A stretch of 17,994 nucleotides of DNA from Clostridia bacterium (GTDB lineage Bacteria > Bacillota > Clostridia > Oscillospirales > CAG-272), in NCBI GenBank assembly GCA_900763885.1, contig CAAFLY010000001.1:1-17994 (forward strand), in the 5' to 3' direction. Each line of letters begins with the position of its first letter. The first letter of the stretch is position 1. The position numbers and the translations under genes are program-made. Below, piece by piece: positions 15,253-17,994 of this stretch. Below the pieces are notes generated by a model that saw only the letters and a program-made list of their open reading frames with translations, had not been told where the DNA came from and did not search any database.

Positions 15253-16113
15253 GGTTTTCTCCTTTGATTCCTGCATGGCTGCCCGAGAGGACTGTCGATT
15301 CCTTCTCGTATACGGCAGCTTACAGTCGTTTGTGTTCATATGTGTCTGATAGTACATACCGCGGAACTGCGTCGGCGGCACACCCTCGTGATACTGGAAA
15401 TATTTGAGAAAGTATTTGTAATCGGAAAAGCCCGTGGAGGTCGCGATCTCCTTTAAGGCGCAATTGGTCGTGAGCAGCAGGGATTTGATCGCCTGCATCT
15501 TTTCCGCGTCGATGGCTTTTTTGAGGGACATGCCGTAATATTTGCGGAACAGGCGGTTCGTGTAGTCCTCGTTGTAGCCGAACTGTTCCGCCACGCCGTG
15601 CACCGTCAGATGCATATGGGCGTTCGCATTGATCCATTCCCGGATCCGCACCGCCAGCATGGATTCCGCGCTCATGCCGCTCTTTTTCTGCCGTACCAGC
15701 TCCATGAGCACCAGCCGAATGAGATAATCCGCCGCTTCCGCCGGGACATCCGGTGTGTTTGCGTAATGCAGGAGCTGATTGGCAAGCACGTCCACATATC
15801 CGGCGTCCGTGAGCGTGACGAGATGCAGGTCCGCAAGCGATTCCGGCAGCGCGGACTTCGGCGCGAGATGAAAGTGGAGCCAGTAGAATTCCACGTTTTC
15901 ACTCTCACGCAGACCGCAATGCTGTACGCCCGCACGCAAGAGCAGCACATCCCCGCGCCGGAGCAGATACTCCGTCTCCTCTTCCCGGATCGCCACTTCC
16001 CCAGCGGTCACGTACATGATCTCATAGGAGGATATGCGCCGCTTCGGATGGATCCACACACCGCGTGAGATGAACCGTCCGGCCGACTCGTACTGACAGC
16101 TTTCGTATTCCAT
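14593..16113 (-). CDS. AraC-family regulator in frame with a HAD phosphatase (506-aa ORF)
   Basis: One open frame encodes two modules. Residues 1-251 are an AraC regulator: an N-terminal cupin-like domain (SSYEIMYVTAGEV at 28-40, RRGDVLLLRAGVQH at 52-65) and a C-terminal two-HTH domain (about 155-251) ending GVPPTQFRGMYYQTHMN, which is where such regulators normally stop. After a 27-residue basic, low-complexity-like linker (261-287) comes a complete HAD hydrolase of the phosphoglycolate phosphatase type (288-506): FDLDGT (D298 and D300 active-site pair), TNK, SKPDPSGAL and GDSHIDMETAKNAG. The first ATG has GGGAG 7 bases upstream and a good promoter. The linker codes for RNA hairpin 15278-15319, and an internal ribosome site precedes M288, so the HAD part may be made as a separate 219-aa protein. 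Divergent from the solute-binding protein gene, which it may regulate. Confidence 0.75.
   Translation of the reverse strand: MEYESCQYESAGRFISRGVWIHPKRRISSYEIMYVTAGEVAIREEETEYLLRRGDVLLLRAGVQHCGLRESENVEFYWLHFHLAPKSALPESLADLHLVTLTDAGYVDVLANQLLHYANTPDVPAEAADYLIRLVLMELVRQKKSGMSAESMLAVRIREWINANAHMHLTVHGVAEQFGYNEDYTNRLFRKYYGMSLKKAIDAEKMQAIKSLLLTTNCALKEIATSTGFSDYKYFLKYFQYHEGVPPTQFRGMYYQTHMNTNDCKLPYTRRNRQSSRAAMQESKEKTMSQPPKAVIFDLDGTLAYTLPDTLWCVNRMLTEFRYPTIDKERVLVSINEGEREYIRGCLPAEIQRDEDRVEACRSRYAEIYDVHFCDSTALYPGLDAVLKTLRTHRIPLAVNTNKAERHAVPMVEKLCPGVFDAVIGGGSYPSKPDPSGALALAKRWDVDPAQVWYIGDSHIDMETAKNAGMVPVGAAWGYRPENVLREHGALRIVHDANELGALLHL
15253..15264 (-). promoter_or_regulatory. Internal ribosome binding site before the HAD module
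   Basis: On the minus strand AAGGAG (15264-15259), then AAAACC, then ATG at 15252: a near-ideal site with 6-base spacing, as good as those of the confirmed genes here. It lies within the AraC-HAD frame. Confidence 0.75.
15278..15327 (-). other. RNA hairpin at the AraC/HAD junction
   Basis: On the minus strand GCTGCC (15319-15314) pairs with GGCAGC (15283-15278), CGAGA (15308-15304) with TCTCG (15288-15284), and GG with CC (15302-15301 with 15290-15289). This gives 13 pairs around a 10-base loop with a 5-base bulge. The loop holds ACAGT, complementary to ACTGT in the upstream GACTGT (15327-15322), so a pseudoknot is possible. No T-run follows. It ends about 13 bases before the internal ribosome site, consistent with translational control or mRNA processing. 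Confidence 0.55.
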
Positions 16114-16154
16114 GCCGTAACTCCCGCCCTTCGTTTTTCCGTTTCTGTCTATTC

Positions 16155-16183
16155 ATTATAACAGTTTTCCGGTAATTTGACAA
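16155..16183 (-). promoter_or_regulatory. Promoter of the AraC-HAD transcription unit
   Basis: Minus-strand TTGTCA (16183-16178), 17 bases, TATAAT (16160-16155): one mismatch from consensus. The start would be near 16148, about 35 bases before the ATG at 16113. Confidence 0.85.
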
Positions 16184-16197
16184 GCGCGATACGGTAA
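16170..16197. promoter_or_regulatory. CGGTAA direct repeat, possible regulator site
   Basis: CGGTAA followed by an AT-rich run occurs at 16170-16175 and 16192-16197, exactly 22 bases (two helical turns) apart, flanking the -35 box of the AraC-HAD promoter. It could be an autoregulatory site; the repeat is short and may be chance. Confidence 0.3.
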
Positions 16198-16288
16198 ATT
16201 TTCCGTGCGCTCACCAGAAAGGCTCCTATCTCACCCCGCCACGCTGTCATCGCGTCGGTTTTTTGCTCTATAACACGGTTTTTGGCCC

Positions 16289-16317
16289 TTGCATTTGCCG
16301 ATTATCTTTGCTATAAT
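16289..16317 (+). promoter_or_regulatory. Promoter of the solute-binding protein gene
   Basis: TTGCAT (16289-16294), 17 bases, TATAAT (16312-16317). Transcription would start at about 16324, giving an 88-base leader. It is divergent from the AraC-HAD promoter. The stretch 16184-16288 between the two -35 boxes holds no gene. Confidence 0.75.
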
Positions 16318-16324
16318 GGACGCA

Positions 16325-16370
16325 GAATATGGCATATTCCGCCAAACTATTTATTCGCTATCATGCGAAT
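16325..16370 (+). promoter_or_regulatory. Two palindromes in the solute-binding protein leader
   Basis: GAATATG-G-CATATTC (16325-16339) is a perfect palindrome directly at the predicted transcription start, extended by GC/GC with one mismatch. ATTCGC-N6-GCGAAT (16353-16370) is a second one. Their position suits a repressor operator or small RNA hairpins in the leader; which regulator would bind is unknown. Confidence 0.45.
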
Positions 16371-16411
16371 TGTGCGGCTGCACCATTTCACACGAAAGAA
16401 AGGATGCCGAA

Positions 16412-17887
16412 ATGATGAAAAACCGAATGTTAGCTCTCCTTCTCCTTGCCGTCATGCTCACTGCCTGTTCCAAACCCGGCGTGACGGATCCCAGTGCATC
16501 GAAAACGACGGAAAATGCGGACACGACCGCCGATGCCGTACCAGAATCCACGGAAACGGAGGAGCTGCCCGCACTCCCCTCCGCGCTCGATTTCGGCGGC
16601 AAAACGTTCACCTTCGGCGTGGTGGACAATCCGAACGCGCGCAATCCCATCGTCATGGAGGAGTTGACCGGGGAAGCGCTGAACGACGCGCAGTACATCA
16701 CCGTGCAGGAGACCGGCGATACGCTGAATGTGCAGATTGCGGAATTTCTGATGGAATGCGGCTATCCGGCTGCACAGGACGTGATCAATACGGTCACAGC
16801 CGGAGACGACGCGATCCAGGTCGCGAATATCTACTGTGCCGGGATCCCGCGCGTGCTGACTGGCGGATACGTGCTCAGCTACAATGATGTGCCGTATATC
16901 GATCTCACAAAGAGCTGGTGGGACAAGAAGGTCAGCGATACGCTCGTGCTGTCCGGGATCCGTTATGCCGTGAACGGACATCTCACGATCACCACGCACG
17001 ATCTGACCTACGCGCTCGTGTTCTCCAAGGGACAGATCACGGACAACGGTCTGGAAAGTCCCTATGACCTCGTAAAATCCGGCGCGTGGACGATGGACAA
17101 AATGGCGGAATACATGGTCGCGGTCACAAACGATACGAACGGCGACGGCAAGTTCACGGACGCGGACCACTACGGATACGCCTCCTCTGTCAAAATGACG
17201 CTGCCGTCGTTCTGGATCGGTGCCGGAGAGACGACCATCACCCTCGATGCAGACGAGATCCCGCAGATGTCGATGGAGGGAGAGCGGTTTTACAGCGTGA
17301 TCGACAAGATCTTCGCCATCACCTACGACAGCGGCGCACGGTTCAAAAGCAAAAGCGAGAACGACGTTCCCGCCGACGCCATCACGATGTTTGAAAACGA
17401 CCGGGTGCTGTTCATGGACTGTTCCCTCTTCTACATTGCCGCGCTGCGCGATATGGAGACGGATTTCGGGATCATTCCGTATCCGAAATTTGACGAGAAG
17501 CAGCAGGATTACTGCGCGCGCGTGTCCTATTTCATGCCGTCCGTGCTGCCGTCCACAAATCGGGACATGGAGTTGATCGGCGCGGTGATGGAATACATCA
17601 ACTACAGCGCAAAGAAGAACATCACCCCGGCGTATTATGACATCACACTGAAGGGCAAGGTCTCGCGCGATGTGGAAAGCGTGGAGATGCTCGATCTCAT
17701 CCTCGACAACCGTGTGGTGGACCTCGGCGATACGCTGTTCTGCGCTTCTGTCCGGGACGGCTTCTTCACGGCGATGTACCGCTCCGACAACCGCGATCTC
17801 GCCTCCGTTCTTCAGAAGAACGAGAAATCGCTCCAGAAGGAGATCGACAATATGGTAAAAGGCATCATCGGGCAGACGGATTCATAA
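16412..17887 (+). CDS. Extracellular solute-binding lipoprotein of an ABC transporter (sugar type)
   Basis: 491 aa. It starts MMKNRMLALLLLAVM, a type II signal peptide with lipobox L16-T17-A18-C19, so the mature protein would be anchored outside the membrane by lipidated C19. A Thr/Ser/Glu-rich spacer (about 20-65) leads to the family 1 (carbohydrate-type) solute-binding fold. Supporting segments are SWWDKKVSD, SPYDLVKSGAWTMDKMAEYM, NDTNGDGKFTDADHYGYAS and a C-terminal region of the type seen in gut Clostridia. NDTNGDGKFTDAD resembles a calcium-binding loop of the EF-hand type and may bind calcium. ATG 16412 is chosen because AAAGGA lies 7 bases upstream; an upstream frame to 16289 would add 41 residues ahead of the signal peptide and is rejected. 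Permease genes are not in the window. The divergent AraC regulator probably controls it. Confidence 0.9.
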   Translation: MMKNRMLALLLLAVMLTACSKPGVTDPSASKTTENADTTADAVPESTETEELPALPSALDFGGKTFTFGVVDNPNARNPIVMEELTGEALNDAQYITVQETGDTLNVQIAEFLMECGYPAAQDVINTVTAGDDAIQVANIYCAGIPRVLTGGYVLSYNDVPYIDLTKSWWDKKVSDTLVLSGIRYAVNGHLTITTHDLTYALVFSKGQITDNGLESPYDLVKSGAWTMDKMAEYMVAVTNDTNGDGKFTDADHYGYASSVKMTLPSFWIGAGETTITLDADEIPQMSMEGERFYSVIDKIFAITYDSGARFKSKSENDVPADAITMFENDRVLFMDCSLFYIAALRDMETDFGIIPYPKFDEKQQDYCARVSYFMPSVLPSTNRDMELIGAVMEYINYSAKKNITPAYYDITLKGKVSRDVESVEMLDLILDNRVVDLGDTLFCASVRDGFFTAMYRSDNRDLASVLQKNEKSLQKEIDNMVKGIIGQTDS

Positions 17888-17901
17888 GAAAACGCTGGCT
17901 T

Positions 17902-17942
17902 CAGGTTGTTTTTGCCTCAAAAATGCCGCACATCCAAACCTG
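17902..17942 (+). other. Stem-loop after the solute-binding protein gene
   Basis: CAGGTT (17902-17907) pairs with AACCTG (17937-17942), with an inner TTTTTG-CCT-CAAAAA hairpin (17909-17923). No T-run follows the outer stem, so it is not a convincing terminator. It may allow partial read-through into transporter genes beyond the window. Nothing else is seen to 17994. Confidence 0.35.
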
Positions 17943-17994
17943 TAGACGCAAAAACGCGAAGGATTCTGTACCCCCTTAAGGCGTTCGACAAGGA

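Noticed and set aside
16289..16411. 41-residue extension before the solute-binding protein signal peptide
   Set aside because: It would bury the lipoprotein signal and starts within the -35 box of its own promoter.
1..17994. CRISPR array, tRNA/rRNA genes, insertion sequences or prophage
   Set aside because: No regularly spaced repeats, no cloverleaf or rRNA sequence, and no transposase or integrase motif was seen on either strand.

Overview
This 18 kb window looks like chromosomal DNA of a moderately GC-rich Clostridia-type Firmicute, plausibly a plant-polysaccharide-using gut bacterium. Evidence for this: a T-box leader in front of thrS, AGGAGG-type ribosome sites before most genes, consensus sigma-A promoters (TTGACA-N17-TATACT, found twice), a Firmicute-type ABC-transporter type IV membrane protein, a lipoprotein solute-binding protein and two AraC-family regulators. 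The taxon is inferred; no marker in the window fixes the genus. I see no tRNA, rRNA, CRISPR array or insertion sequence.

Left part (1-3500, + strand): a promoter and threonine T-box riboswitch drive thrS. A stem-loop follows, then a Gfo/Idh/MocA-family oxidoreductase without an obvious promoter of its own. A strong bidirectional terminator (3456-3500) separates this from the convergent minus-strand block.

Minus-strand block (12876 down to 3517, read right to left): xylA, xylB, a ThuA-like gene and a second Gfo/Idh/MocA oxidoreductase form a tight operon that ends in a terminator at about 8050-8087. A consensus promoter then starts uxaB-uxaA (stop and start overlap as ATGA). After 79 bases come a small PF06541-like membrane protein and a membrane-anchored ComEC-type metallo-beta-lactamase. 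Together these encode xylose to xylulose 5-phosphate and tagaturonate to altronate to 2-keto-3-deoxygluconate. That pairing suits use of plant cell-wall sugars (xylose plus uronic acids). The ThuA and Gfo/Idh genes at the operon tail suggest a further oxidoreductive sugar conversion that cannot be named from sequence alone.

The xylA operon is divergent from an AraC-family regulator (13050-13850). The 135 bases between -10 boxes and genes hold two face-to-face -10 boxes and an 11-bp-spaced direct repeat, which is a good candidate operator.

Right part: a minus-strand unit (16113 to 13949) encodes an AraC regulator whose reading frame continues into a complete HAD phosphatase, followed by a DUF1643 gene. 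The AraC/HAD junction holds a 13-bp RNA hairpin and a perfect internal ribosome site, so it may be one fusion protein, two proteins, or both. Divergent from it, on the + strand, is a sugar-type ABC transporter binding lipoprotein (16412-17887) with its own promoter and two palindromes in its leader. The transporter permeases, if present, lie beyond the window.
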